Positions 21,413-34,072 of a DNA stretch of 38,775 nucleotides are shown here, piece after piece; positions within the stretch are counted from its first letter, which is position 1, and every line of letters starts with the position of its first letter. Origin of the DNA: Hemicentrotus pulcherrimus. Its lineage: Eukaryota > Echinodermata > Echinoidea > Camarodonta > Strongylocentrotidae. Where the stretch lies: the NCBI GenBank assembly GCA_003118195.1, contig BEXV01000167.1, positions 71,408 through 110,182 of the forward strand, read 5' to 3'. Made by a program: the position numbers and the translations under genes. The notes below the pieces were generated by a model that searched no databases, was not told where the DNA came from, and saw only the letters and a program-made list of their open reading frames with translations.

Positions 21413-22840
21413 CGCACAGAAATGGATCAATAGGACCACGGCATCCACCTTACCCACACCCCTCGGATCGCCATCCCCGCGAGTGAAGCCACCAGGAAAA
21501 TATCTCCTCAACAATAAAATCTGCAAAAGATTCCAATCTTCAACGATGCCTCACTGGGTATTAAATACTTATCTATGATACTTATCACAAAAAACTTACA
21601 ACAAAAATAGTCATTTACACTATACAGATAACAGCGTTAAACGAGCATATTTCCATAGCAACGGCATTGGAAATGCTAAACATAAAACATATTAATGCAA
21701 CAGAAGGCAATGAACGAAATGACGCGCATATCGTGAAGGGAATCAAAGTCTAAGCCATCAATTCTTTTTACACATTTAATGTTGGCCGTAATCGTTTTTT
21801 AAGCCTTCTTTTTGTCTGTAAAACATTAAACAGCTTTGTCTGCTCCAAAGCTCTTCGGATCTTCCCTAGGAACAATCTTGGAGATAAATCTCGTTTGATG
21901 TGAAGCGAACATAATCCATCCTCGGCTGAATGTGAATTTATTTCATTTTTATCTGCAACGACTGATTCCATCCAGGGTAGCAAGAACATGATAAAGACAC
22001 ATGGTTATTCTTTGAAAATAGTCATCTGCAGATCTACAAACTGATAAACGGTGAATTATCACATCCATACCAGAGGAAGGAGTTATAGGTAAACACTAAT
22101 GCCGTTTATAGAAACTACATAAACTTACTGATGAAAGAAAGAGATAAAGTTAAAAAGAAAGCTGTTTTTCAGAAAAGTAATGAGCTATTGACTGAGTCTA
22201 GACGATTAAGAAATATGGTTACATGCTATCAAAAAAGCAACATAAATAAGTTATTGCTCGACAACTTGCTTTAGAAAACATAACAATTTTGCTTGTCATA
22301 TCAGAAAAAAAAAGTTTAGAAATTTTTCAAAATAAATGAAAGACGTGGAGATCAGTATAATAGAAAAACAAAACAACCACACAAAACCAATATACTTTTT
22401 TTCTTCACAGGACGACTGACATGACAGGAAGTCTCCGGTGTCACATGGCGTCAATGTGATAGAGTATTTTCTTCCTTCCACATCTATAACAACTCTGGTT
22501 TTCATTCTCCCTACTCCATAATAAAAGTATGGGAGGAACGAACAATTAATGTGCGAATCGCACAAAAGACAAAAACACGAAGAAGAAAAAAAAAACGATG
22601 AACAAAAGAGAAGAAAAAATACCTTAATGAAATCAGAGATAAATTACGAACAAAGATGAGTATAAAACGGGCAAGACCAATGATTTGGGGAATCCGAATT
22701 AGAAAAAAAAACACGCACAAATGCCAAAGAGATAAAGTGAAGGGCGATTCAGCCGATAGGTAAGAAACAAAATCAGATACACAACTCACTCCAAAACGTG
22801 GGAAGATTCCGACGTTTTTAAGGTAATAGTAAAATTGAAC
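21413..22840. other. Non-coding interval
   Basis: AT-rich sequence with A-rich runs around 22585-22595 and 22703-22711. No supported gene. Confidence 0.4.
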
Positions 22841-23123
22841 AGGAAAGAGAGAGAGAGAGAGAGAGAGAGAGGAGATGGAGACATAGGAGGGAGGAGGGGG
22901 TCAAAAGGGAAATATCGAAAACAAGATTTGGAGAGAGTGACATAAAAGAAGGATAGGGAGAGAAAGACAAGTCCGAGAGAAAAGGAAAGAAAATGTGAGA
23001 AAGAAAGAGAGTGCGAGAGAGAGAGAGAGAGAGAGAGAGAGGAAGGGAGGAGTAGAGGAGATGAGAGAGAGAGTGAGAGAGAGAGAGAGTGAGAGAGAGA
23101 GAGAGAGAGCGAGAGAGAGGAGC
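22841..23123. repeat. Purine-rich (GA)n tract, about 280 bp
   Basis: Several pure (GA)n runs (about 22848-22871, 23013-23040, 23065-23119) are joined by purine-rich spacers such as GGAGGGAGGAGG and AAAGAAAGAGAG. Nearly all bases on the + strand are A or G. Open frames here are artefacts of the tract. Confidence 0.95.
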
Positions 23124-26100
23124 GAGTCATCGTCTCTGTCGACACCCTAGGGTAAGAAAGATGTATAGGAATCACGCCATGCATCTTGAAGATTGAGTTG
23201 GAGGATGAGATAAGGAGATAACGTTTCCGTTCTAAATCAAGAGCAAAGGGATATTTAAAAGACAGTGAACTTCCTGTATTTAAAGGGAGTTACAACACCA
23301 GTCAATAAGAACCACTATTGAGTAATAATCTCCGGTTTACCCCTTAGCCTTTTTGACTTTGACTTGTGGCGCTTGCGGTCAGTGAGAGTGGCGCGCAACT
23401 GATGCAACAGCGAAACAAAAAACAGAAAGAAAGAAAATATATATTTTAGAATTAGATACTCAGCTAAATCAAAAAGTTGCAGTCGAATTTGAGCACCAAA
23501 TGCCTGCTTAACAAGCAGGAAGAATTGGGGAATTTATCGTTTTAAAAAAAAAATCATTTTATACAAATCTGAACCTAAGGTCTGAACAACAATAATTAGC
23601 TTACGATGGGATACCAATTTTAACATTGCCAATCTCTGGAAACATCTTGTCGTTGTTTGTTTGACTTTCAATTTATTTTGACATTTCCCGTGTATATTGC
23701 ACACAAAGAACTACATATGAATATACCTCCAGTGTAATTGTACCCAGGAATTGTACTAATTTTTTCACATCAACATGAAATTATAATTGATTATTATTGT
23801 GGAATGAAATGGTGCTAAAATGCCCCATTTGGGCCTTTAGAAAGCACTAAATCCACGAACTTAAGGTAGCAGAGGTACCCCCGTTAAGGCTTCGCCTCAG
23901 GACCCCGACCATTTTCGGGTAGGTCGCTACGCTCCCTCGCAGCACAGTCAACCATACAGGTTGGCACTTCAACCACAAATTCTTTTGGTTTTGGCACTTC
24001 TAATAAACTAGTTGAGAAGACCTGATCTAGTCGATCTGTCCGAGGGATCAATGTACAGTACCAAAGGCATCTGTGATCAGAATACATGCAACTGGACCAC
24101 CTGATCTGATATCATTCAAAAGTCTTCCTCTGACAAATGATTGTCTTTCCATGTAGAGATGAAATAGCCAGAGTGCACTCTCTCTATTATATTCGAAACT
24201 TTTTTCAAAATAAAATGCACATCTTCATACACAATCCGGAAAACAACTATATATATTTCACATTAGAGGAAGTATTTATGCGTTTCCGATGCCATTGCAA
24301 TAAACAATACATATTAATATTCACATCTCCATTAACTGGAAGGCAAATCAACTTCAGGTTTATATATATGACTGTAAGAAGCAGGGAGATAATTTTGTTA
24401 CTATAGCATCACCTGTGTACAACTGTTGCCCAATAAACAAAAGATGCATTGACACCAGATTTGTCCTTACCTATTTTGTACAAAAAAATAAAAGTTAACT
24501 GCAAACAATGCCCAGGGTTATTTCTTTTAATCTTATATAACCTAAATAACATAAAGACCTAAAAATCTGTCTGTAAGAAGAAATATCTATTTTCGGATAC
24601 ATGCACGTCGATTCTGTAGATTATTCTTGAAGCTGGATTTCCGACAACTCACGAAGAAAATCATTAATGTTAACACCTAAATTCAAAAGACAAATGCTGC
24701 CTTTCCGATTCATCTTTATTAGTGTCATTTCACATCTGTTTTCAGCCTCTATTTAATCAATATCTCTGGGATACAATTCTCCGGATATACCACCGTCGAT
24801 GGTCGATCACAAGGTGCATTTGGCGTCTGAAAGTGTCTTAAGAAACTAGAAAAGACAGGCAGATGATTACTCCGTTTTCGCAATTATTATGCACAAGGAA
24901 GACACACTTTTAGGGGGCGATTTCTCCCCTTCTATTGGGAGAGTAAAGTTTTCTCTTTCATTTACTCATGGTAAAAAGAAATAGGTGTTTAATATCGGTT
25001 TCTCACACCGCGCCCATTTCTCACACTTTCCATTCACTTCAACATGTTCAGTGGCAAACCCAGTCATATTATGGTCAAGGTTTATGGCCAAGGTTAGACT
25101 GATCTACTGTCTGCTAGTGATCAAGCGCTCCACACAGCCATTCGTCTGGCGCAGGACCATGCGTCAGTCTTTCAAGCGCCAAGTTAGAGTGAAATCGACA
25201 AATATAACGTCTTACGTACCTTTTAAGTGACATTATTATCTCTGGTAACATTGTACAAAATTTGAATCCCCAATTAACAATGCACACAATACGTCGAGTT
25301 ATCAGTGCACGGGCTCATTGCTTCCACAGGTTTGATCGGCCCAGCTAATAGGGACTTTTAGATTTGCGTGGACTGATACGTGTGACGTCCATTCAAGGCA
25401 GTGCATTAAAAGGACGTCGATCGTAGCAATCCACGTTGTCGTTGTGCAAATCTAAAACTCCCTATTAACGCAATCGAAATGACGCTTCCTGTGCAATGTG
25501 CATACTTTACAATAACATAATTGTACTGAGCCTCTAACACCTCCTGGAGAGGATTGTACATCATAGTCTACAAAATTCTCTTTTCTTGAAAGCAAATGTG
25601 TATTATCCTTCTAGTTCATGTAAGTTAGTTTGGTTAGTTTAATTTCCCCATCTGCTTCATAATTGTATATATTACCCAGTTTATCCTTGAAAAAGATTTT
25701 CCCCTCTCTCTTACTCCGGGCAATCTATTTCTTCATTCTTTTCGTCTCCCCCCCCTTCATTTCGCGTCGTTCCCTCTTTTCATCTCCCCTGTCTTAAGTG
25801 GAAGGATTTTCAAGTCTTTATGCCCATCGATGGTTCACAATATACGAGGGTCCTCATGAACTTTATCGACCACTACTCTTTCTACCTCACACCTTTCAAA
25901 GACACAGCTTCTTCTGATTGATGGAGCTTTAGAACATTCACAAAGGAGAACATTGGATTTAGATTCTTTCAAATCGGCCAAGGCTAAAATCCACCTCAAG
26001 TGTGATTTGCGCTTCTCGGTCTCCAAGCAACCACCCAGGTGCTTGCAAAGCTCTTATCTGGGATGGCTATTCGTATCGAATACACCATGTGATTTCCGTG

Positions 26101-27169
26101 GAGCGCGGAAGAAAATGTTTATTAAAGGTTGCATGACTGGGTCGCCTCATGCTTAGACCATAGGCTGAGATAGACCAATGAACATCGGCCATCGCACCTG
26201 TTGCTTGGCAGAGAGGCAATAAACAATCTACGACCAATTCAGATAATGTCCATGTCAGTTTAATCACTGGCCACAGAGTCCATGTATAGTTAAACTTTCT
26301 TACTTTAAGAAAAATCAAGGTAGAACGTTGGTGTTGGACTCAATTGATTTTAATCTTATACATTATATCCGCATCATGAAGCACTTTTCTAAAAACAAAG
26401 GAAAAAATATGAATAAGGTGATTATTATTATGTAAATCGTGTTCTGAATCTGTTCATTTACGCCTGATCATACGAGTAGACTATATAACATTTTCAATTG
26501 CAAAAAAAGTCTTGTAACATCCACCCACCTAAGGTCTAAAAGAGAGGTGCCCAGGGAGTCATTATTCATCAATTGATTTGTGAGCCGTTCTCAAGTTTGA
26601 AATTCCAGACACATCAGGTATTTGCATGAAATTTCACTCGAACTGAACTACAACTTCAAAATACTAAAAGTCACTTTAAGGGCAAATACAATCTACAATA
26701 CATCATCAGGCGAGTGCCTTTTTTACATATATGATTCATTAATTTGGAGTATGCGTTCAGTTATAACAGATTTCCAGTCACGCTTCATTAAAATCATACC
26801 TACATTTGTTATAGATACCAATAATTAAATTTTTGATTCGCGTTGATTAAAGTCAATGTCAATCGAGTCAGGACGTGTCAATCAAATGTTCGACCTAATC
26901 AAACTACAAAAGGACGTAATTAAAGTCTTCAGCTCAAACTCTATACGCTACTGTGTTGACTGTTTGGAGATTGGCATCAAAATACAACGGTGATGTTTGC
27001 TATATACCTTTCACTTCTAAGGCTTGTTTAATCAAAACTAATGATTGTAAAGCTTGCAAATCTCTGGAAGAATCAATCAGAAACGTGCCATTTCCTTCGT
27101 GGGGATGATACTCATGTCAGTTATATATCATACAGGTAAACATTCAATCACACATTGACATGATGTTTA
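23124..27169. other. Non-coding interval
   Basis: No supported gene. An open minus-strand frame at 23884-24087 is GC-richer than its surroundings but matches no family I recognise. A MITE-like element is annotated at 25346-25467. Confidence 0.4.
25346..25467. mobile_element. 122-bp MITE-like element with 22-bp inverted ends
   Basis: The left end TAATAGGGACTTTTAGATTT(GC) and the reverse complement of the right end agree at 21 of 22 positions. Inside, ACGTCC occurs once in each arm facing the centre, so the element is partly palindromic beyond its ends. It encodes nothing. The boundaries are those of the inverted repeat; a target-site duplication (possibly TAA/TTAA) is not certain. Confidence 0.7.
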
Positions 27170-27253
27170 CCTCTCTCTCTCTCTCTCTCTCTCTCAGACA
27201 CACATAGACACTCAAACACACACACACGCACACAACACTCACGCACACGCACA
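27170..27253. repeat. (CT)n followed by (CA)n microsatellite
   Basis: A (CT)n run of about 26 bases passes into CA-rich DNA with AGACACACATAGACAC and ACGCACACGCAC interruptions. Confidence 0.93.
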
Positions 27254-27298
27254 GTTTTTTGCCTGTCTCCTTCTCCATTCAGATCCCCCCTCCTCTCA

Positions 27299-27533
27299 CG
27301 TACACACACACGCGCACCCGCACATTACACCCCAAGTCTTTGCGACCACTTTCATCTCTCACTCACATACGCACAAAAATTCCCATATACATACACATTT
27401 ACTCTTCACTCCCCCTCTCTCTCTCTCTCTTTCTCGCTTTCTCTTACATCTCTTTTTACCTCTCGTACTTTTCACTCCTCTGTCCACCCCTCTTTCTCTC
27501 TCTCTCTACCTCTCTCTCTCCATCTCTCTAAAC
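27299..27533. repeat. CA-rich then CT-rich low-complexity tract
   Basis: CA-rich DNA at 27299-27325 and 27359-27401 is followed by CT-rich runs at 27411-27533. The frame across it is a low-complexity Ser/Leu/Pro translation and is not a gene. Confidence 0.85.
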
Positions 27534-28120
27534 TCGTCAGTTGAAGTGCCTATGGCAACTGCTCTCACACAAGGTGATATTGGTGCAATCATCATTCCGA
27601 TAATGAATGGATCTTCGAAATCGTGAATCCGATTCAAGCGTCAACCGCGGCACACATCTGTCATTTTCACCCCTGACAGGAGATTCGTCTTTGTTTTTCT
27701 TGGCATGAATCGTGCAGTCAAGAAAATACAATACGAAATTGTGCATTTCGCAGCCTTTCTTTCATCCAATTTCATTCCTCCTTTGCTGCGGATGTCTTCA
27801 TGGCGAATCTTCGTTCAATGACCCAAGAAGATAGGCACCCTGGAATACGCGGACAGTATGTTCGTTTGCCGTAAAATGTCGCTCACGGCTGAAATGCAGA
27901 TCAATTTCTTGCATCATATTTTGTTATGATTACATATTTGCTTTCAACCAATAACGACACTTGTACTATGTCATTATTTACGTTGTGTCTGAGACAACCA
28001 TGTATTGACATTTTACCATGATCCCTGGTCAGGACATCCAATAATACACCACTCACTCTTGCAACGTCTGCTGAGAGCCAGAAGGGCTTTACAACTATAA
28101 CTTGTAAAAAAATACTTTTG
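27534..28120. other. Non-coding interval
   Basis: No supported gene. A minus-strand frame that covers the duplication at 28121-28330 extends down to 27901, but has no recognisable domain. Confidence 0.35.
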
Positions 28121-28330
28121 CAAAGGGTTAATGCCTTTTTTTCAGCAGATGCTACTAAACTTTCGCATCGCCCTGCATTCGTTTCATTTACCAGATCCAT
28201 CGTTGCTTTGACACAACATACAAAATGGTTAATACCCTTCCTTTTCTCAGCAGATGCTACCAAACCTTCGCATCGCCCTGCAGTCGCTTCATTTATCAGA
28301 TCCATCCTTGCTTTATTAAACAAAACATAC
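28121..28330. repeat. Tandem duplication, two units of 100 and 110 bp, open on both strands
   Basis: Unit 1 (28121-28220) and unit 2 (28221-28330) share a pyrimidine run ending TCAG, then CAGATGCTAC, TTCGCATCGCCCTGCA, TTTCAT or CTTCAT, CAGATCCATC and TTGCTTT. On the minus strand both read MDLxNExxAGRCExLVASAEK; on the + strand both read SADATKxSHRPAxxSFxRSIxAL. Most base differences between the units change the minus-strand amino acid, which argues against a constrained protein there. No known domain is recognised. Confidence 0.75.
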
Positions 28331-31300
28331 AGTTAGGTGAAAATCTAATAGCAAAAGGCAAATCCGTCTTCAGCCGATGAAGACGTATGTCAAATCAAAT
28401 AGCATTACGAAGTAGAAAACATCATCTAGAGAGTAAGCTGACCATTTGCTTGATCTCTAAGTCATCATGCACAGACACGGTCAGGACTGTCATGAATATA
28501 ATAATGAACGGTGTCGTGTCATAAAGCAAGTGATGATGGGAAAATGTCGGCGCCTCGAGATGACTAGGATGAAATGGAGGAGGGTGAAGACTGTGATGTT
28601 CAATAAAGTCTACAATCACACATCCTTAATCATATTGACACGATGTCCTTTTATACGCATGGTGCCGTTGGCAGGTTCAAAGGCACCCCGTCATCACCGA
28701 CACTGCAAATGTCCTCTCGTGGACATTGCGAGAGTACTTAGTTGCTCAAAATCTCTTTTCAGACTACATTACAAAGTCATTTTAAATGAATTACCGTATT
28801 CAACATTTAAAATTAGGCAACAATCTACAGTCATCTAAGCCCGACTTACAAAATATTCTGGTAAATGAATTGCTGTGTCAATATTTAACATTGGCATGAT
28901 GGCATCCACGAACCACCATTTCAAAACACTCCTCATACGACTATATTCGTGGAGTCGTTTCCACCTTTCGTTTCCATTTTCAGAGATTATCTAGGTAGTT
29001 ACATGGTAGTTATAACCTTGACTGAAAGCAAAGCACATCCTGGCCATGATGGGTATCACTTTAATCAAGGTAACCTTTCTATCAACACGCAAAATCAATC
29101 AAAATACATTGGACAGTTTCAGAATTAAAGACTATCAAACACTCAGAAGCACTGTAAATTGGTACTATGCATGGGTACAATGATCAACCTAATTACGGAT
29201 CTAGACGGAAAGGTTGTCGTAAATGGAAAATAACACATCGAAAAACCAACACCTGAATATATACAGTATTCTTGGCAGCAAGATAAGGAAAAATAACATC
29301 GAACACATTCTTACTTTATTCCCCCAAAGATTTGTTAAAACATGTTAAAGATAGCTGCTGACGTCACCTTTTCATTCCGGAAAAAAATGGAATGGATTTT
29401 TTTTTTTAATCGAAGAAACAAAGGAAGGCATAATAAATTTGCATTCAACTTTCGAAAAGTCTCCCCTGAATGACAAAAAATGTTCCTAAACAATCAATGA
29501 TGGAGGAAAAATTATAAATAGAGAATAATGCCGAGATTTCATAAATGCTTCAGCAGATGATCAAACAGGTACCGTTGGTAAAATAATGCCTTTGAAGATT
29601 CGCTTATTATTTCGAAAGACCTGAACTCTAATAAGGAAGTGACACTACAATGCTTTTTATTAGTGCCAGCACGGACGGGAGTCACTAGACCAAATTATAA
29701 ACAAACCTACCCATCATTCATCTGGTGGTTTATTTCTATTTTAACTCAAATAGCTGAGGCAGCTAGTGGCCGCCGAAAGGTCATCGATATAATTAAAGTC
29801 TGTAATCTCTAGTTTACGATCCAGCCAGGCTACCTTCAATGATACAATCAAGGGATAGATTGGTGTGAACAAGTTTTGTTTATCATTTGATGGATTTTCT
29901 ATCGGATTCCTTCTCTATTTTTCAGCCACAGATATTCACTCGTTTCCAAATTACCGACATTTGACGTAATAGAGATAATAATCTATTCATTCGTAATGCA
30001 GTCAATGGGTTGAGATCTACTGTAGATGGCTCCGTACTATACAACCATAGCACTTACAAGCAAGTATTGACCTGTACTGTAGAGGTCGTGTCATCGTTTA
30101 AACTGCAAACTTACATGAATGCAGAAGAACATCAAATCAAATCAAATGCAAAACTTGTTTATTTTTCTTTGCCAAGGAAAATATTATAAAACATAAAAAT
30201 AGTAGTCACTGATTTATTTACCTAGGGATACACCGAAGGCCTAGTCCATCAAAGCGACTATTAACGATTTCAGGAAACAAAATTATTCGGGGTAAAGATG
30301 GCTTCAGATATCAAGAATACCCAAGCTAAAATTTAGATAAGAGATGTCCACTAATTCTAAACCTACTCATAAGATGGTGAAGAAATCACCACATATTAAT
30401 CTGCTTGTTTTTTCCGTCAGAAACTTAAGTAGTTTCTTTTACGTCAGGAGATGCAAGAGGCGATTGATTAAGTGTGTATCAGATTACTTGTCCATTGGAT
30501 GACCCCTTTCTTGAGGGGATACTTCTTTCCTTCTTCTTGTAACACCAATTTAAGTTTATCTCTTTTGTCTCAATAATTCTTATAGTTCTCTAAATAACTT
30601 CACCACAATAACCCCCCCCACCCAAGGAAAAAAAAAATCGCGCCATTTAATACCTAGGGCAAGCACGTTTCTCGATCGTGACGTGTACTAGTTGTCTAAT
30701 AGGGGTTATAGTTTCGTACAAGGAATGAAGTCGTGGGTTGGTACCAATGTGAGCGTATTAGTGATAATTGTAGCCTAGGGTCACTAGGACGGTCCGTCCA
30801 GAAATGACCTGTCCAGTCTGACCAAATCATGACCCCATATGTCAAGAGTCTGACATAGCCCAGATTAACCACCTGTATAGTCCTTTGTCCACTATCACTA
30901 TTCTGTCGTCGCCCCCTCCATCAAAGCATCTTCGAAGTTCTCTATACTAAAAATAAAATTGATTTCGGGTGTATCGGTTTCTGGATAAATAACGCGCATC
31001 CTCAAGATATACATGTATGCACTGTCTGTACACTTATTATGGTACCTATATTTCATTTTCCCTCTCAGTGTTTATATTTCCAAGAAAGTCAGAAAGCTTC
31101 TTGATATTTCATGGCACTGTTTGAGTATGGTATTGTGTATGAAGGTAAACCGATTCCCTGACTCGAGCAATGTCAATGATGCAATGAATATACTATAACC
31201 AGTATAAATGAAGAAAAATATCTGTGCGTATCATAAACAAAATTACCATTTTACAATTTTTGCATCAAGAATATAACCATTAAACAAAAGAAAATGTATT

Positions 31301-31561
31301 TTAAGTAAAATTCACTTTTAGAACAGATTGAAATTAATGGGGGAGGTGGTGTTGCAGGAAAAGGTTACGATTAAAACGTATCGACTTTTTAAACAGTCTA
31401 CAAAATATACTTTGTCCATAAACCAGCATAAATGGGCCACGCTGAGCACCCACGGTTACTCGTAATCACAGGAATTCCTTAATAATGACCCTCACCATAC
31501 CTGTGCAGTCTACCAATAAATAGAGATACGATCGATCTCATTAGAGGACTATTTTGGTTAT

Positions 31562-31609
31562 CGACCTCACCCTGACCTCACAGTGTCTGACCTGACACTC
31601 TTTTGACCT
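31562..31609. promoter_or_regulatory. Cluster of nuclear-receptor half-sites (TGACCT)
   Basis: TGACCT occurs at 31573-31578, 31588-31593 and 31604-31609, and CGACCT at 31562-31567. The first two are spaced by 5 bases in direct orientation, the DR5 layout typical of retinoid-receptor elements, with one mismatch in one half-site. No gene lies nearby in the window. Confidence 0.25.
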
Positions 31610-31900
31610 AGTCTTATTTTCGGTTGATGTAATTGCTTATTTTGGCAAAATTAGGTAGTACGGGGTCGAATTCTGACTCACCGTACGCCTGAAGAAATAT
31701 AAACACGTCTAAAGAAAGCGCACACCCAGCATGCTATGAGCCCTAAATGCAATTATTATTTCTCCTAAAATCAACAATAATATCATTATCTCTTTAAAGG
31801 CATAATTTCTGTTTCTGTGATTACCGACTTTTACCACCTGAGACAACTGCTATGACGTACTAAATCTCGATATGACAGAACAAAAGCATTCCATCAGACA

Positions 31901-31926
31901 AAGAAGTTACTAGCTAGTAACTTCTT
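31901..31926. repeat. 26-bp perfect palindrome
   Basis: Each arm is AAGAAGTTACTAG and the arms meet at a central CTAG-containing dyad with no spacer. The sequence equals its own reverse complement over all 26 bases. Confidence 0.9.
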
Positions 31927-32657
31927 GATCAGACCCGATTTCTTTCAGCCCACGCATCAAAATGCTTTCCTCTTTTCTTTTTGTTTTTTGGCATCATGGG
32001 CAGATACATCATATAAATTATAAAGTACCTGACATTTAGGGGTCGTAACAAATGGTGTCAATAGAAATCCACCGGGGTTTACCAGACTGATATTAGCTTG
32101 GAAGAAACACAGATACCGAAGAAATCCTTGCAGGTAGCAACACATCGTCTAAAACAGTTAAATGTCCTCAAAAGTTGGAAAGTTCGAGCACAGTTCTGAT
32201 CATAATGCAGAAAAAACTCCTTTGCGGTCTAAAGAATGTTATATTACACAACCTACCAGTCAATATCTAAATGGCAATTGCCCAAAACTTGATAATACCC
32301 AAACCACTTAGACAGAAACGAGGGTGGTAGAGAAAAAGGGACACAAGCGATGAAAATGCTTGGTCTATACAATCATGATTGTCAACAGGAAAGCGATAGG
32401 CATGTTTTATGTAATGTCACATGTTATATTACCAAAAAAACATTAACAAATACAATAAATAAACGCCAAGAGGATTCATTGTCTGGAAGTTTTGGCGAGA
32501 CGAAGTCTGGTTAGGGATTTAAGGGCGTCTTTAGAAATATTTCTTTAAAAGTTCACATCTGTGCTCAACACACAGCCCTTGATATTCCTAAAAACATATA
32601 TAAGGCTAATATAAACCACATACCGTCATATTATAGACGCTATGCAAACCGACATTT

Positions 32658-32855
32658 AAGATAAACTTTAGTACTGATAATGCAATTGCATTGTGAAAGA
32701 AAAGGTGAGGAAAGGATCGGAAACTGTTGATCATGTAGCATGAAAGTATTGGTGTGCACTGCAAGATTCTGGAGTCATCAAAATCATAATAAATTTGACC
32801 GAGTCTTAGTAAAGAAACAAGCACTGTAAACAGAAAGCTATATATGGGACAACAC
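32658..32855 (+). repeat. 198-bp dispersed repeat, copy A
   Basis: Starts AAGATAAACTTTAGTACTG and ends near TATATGGGACAACAC. Diagnostic blocks are GCATTGTGAAAGAAA, GTTGATCATGTAGCAT, AGTATTGGTGTGCACTGCAA, ATCATAATAAATTTGACC and AAGCACTGTAAACAGAAAG. Copies B (35543-35740) and C (37713-37910) align over the same length. Confidence 0.85.
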
Positions 32856-33954
32856 ACATGGTGTCGGGGCTGGTACTATCTTGATTTCCTTGTCTTTCTA
32901 TGCTCATTACTCAGCCAGAATACATTTTCTTCCAAAATTGTTTGGCACATGTCATTTATTTGTAATCTTTAACATTTAGTGTAAGTTTAGTTTGATTCTG
33001 TGAGAATTGATTTCTTTTTTTTTTACCAGAACTGGAGCTTATCTTTAATGATCAGTATTTCGAGTAGAATGTATACACCTTAATTGAGGCGGACTGCGTG
33101 TTTGTGACCAGGCACCCCCTCACCTCCTTATGTGACATACTCTCCTGTCCTCTACGGTAAGTCGTGGGATTCAGCCAAGTAAGTGATACAGACGGGTCCA
33201 TTATTATCTAATCCAACCCCGATTGTCAGTTTGCCGACGGGGGGAGAGGGAGGATCGGATACTCCAAGGGGCTTGATGCCAGGGCTTAAGCCTTGTTCCT
33301 TTGCTTCCTTTAAAGCGCAATCACGATGAAGCTGGTATCAATTACCACCTGTTTATACCATCCAAGTGGCAATGCTTTCTCGCTGGGGGAAAGAGTGGCG
33401 ACGAAAGACGGACTCAACGCCGGACGAGAGTGCGAAAGTTGGGAGACGATGGGAGAAGTAGAAAGAGAAGAGATACAGATGTATACACGGAGAAACAAAA
33501 GGAGAAATAAAATGAGATGAATGAAGAAAAAGGCAGGAATGTAGACTGGAAAGCAGAAGCGCAGAAAAATTACTAACATACTGGAAGAAAACGAATAAAC
33601 TAGGAAGAGGAGAGAGAGAAAGAGGGAGGGGGTTGTGATGGCGAATAGAGAGTTTTTTTCAGATGTGACGAAATATGAAAAATGGGAAAGAAGATACAGT
33701 AGCCTTTAGGGATTAATTGTAAGTAGCGATTGTTCGTTAGATACAAGTCATGCTCCCGAACTAAAACGACACCATTCACGGAGGAACAGGAATGATTCAA
33801 AACATTGCCAAAATTGAGGTGGTGGCAGAAATGGTGGAAAGACAGAGAGTGATTTAGATAAGAGAAATAAACAAGTGAGAGGAATGAAAGACAGTCTTAA
33901 TACAAAAATAAAACAGTCATAGGAAACGTAGAATTGGATTAGAGATGGAGAGTT
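32856..33954. other. Non-coding interval, purine-rich in its second half
   Basis: No supported gene. From about 33380 the + strand becomes purine-rich, and a GA-rich patch lies at 33604-33631. Confidence 0.45.
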
Positions 33955-33975
33955 AGAGAGCGAGAAAGAGAGTGC

Positions 33976-34006
<31 letters not shown>

Positions 34007-34072
34007 AAGAGGGAGAGATAAAGTGAGAGAACGAGAGAGAAGAAGAATGAGAGGGCGAGATGAGGAGAAATG
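33955..34072. repeat. (GA)n tract with a G9 run
   Basis: A purine run with about 22 bases of pure (GA)n, then a G9 run and further GA-rich sequence. Confidence 0.93.

Larger units (their letters stand above)
28331..32657. other. Non-coding interval
   Basis: No supported gene in 4.3 kb. It holds a short ATCAA repeat at 30132-30148, a 26-bp perfect palindrome at 31901-31926 and a TGACCT half-site cluster at 31562-31609. Confidence 0.4.

Noticed and set aside
22786..23184. A 132-codon minus-strand frame
   Set aside because: It is a translation of the (GA)n tract (poly Ser-Leu) without any non-repeat core.
28467..28838. A 123-codon + strand open frame
   Set aside because: No domain, no repeat, no splice context and no recognisable similarity; its length is expected by chance in 39 kb.
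30132..30148. (ATCAA)n run as a non-LTR retrotransposon tail
   Set aside because: Only about three units, and no adjacent reverse-transcriptase-like sequence could be seen.
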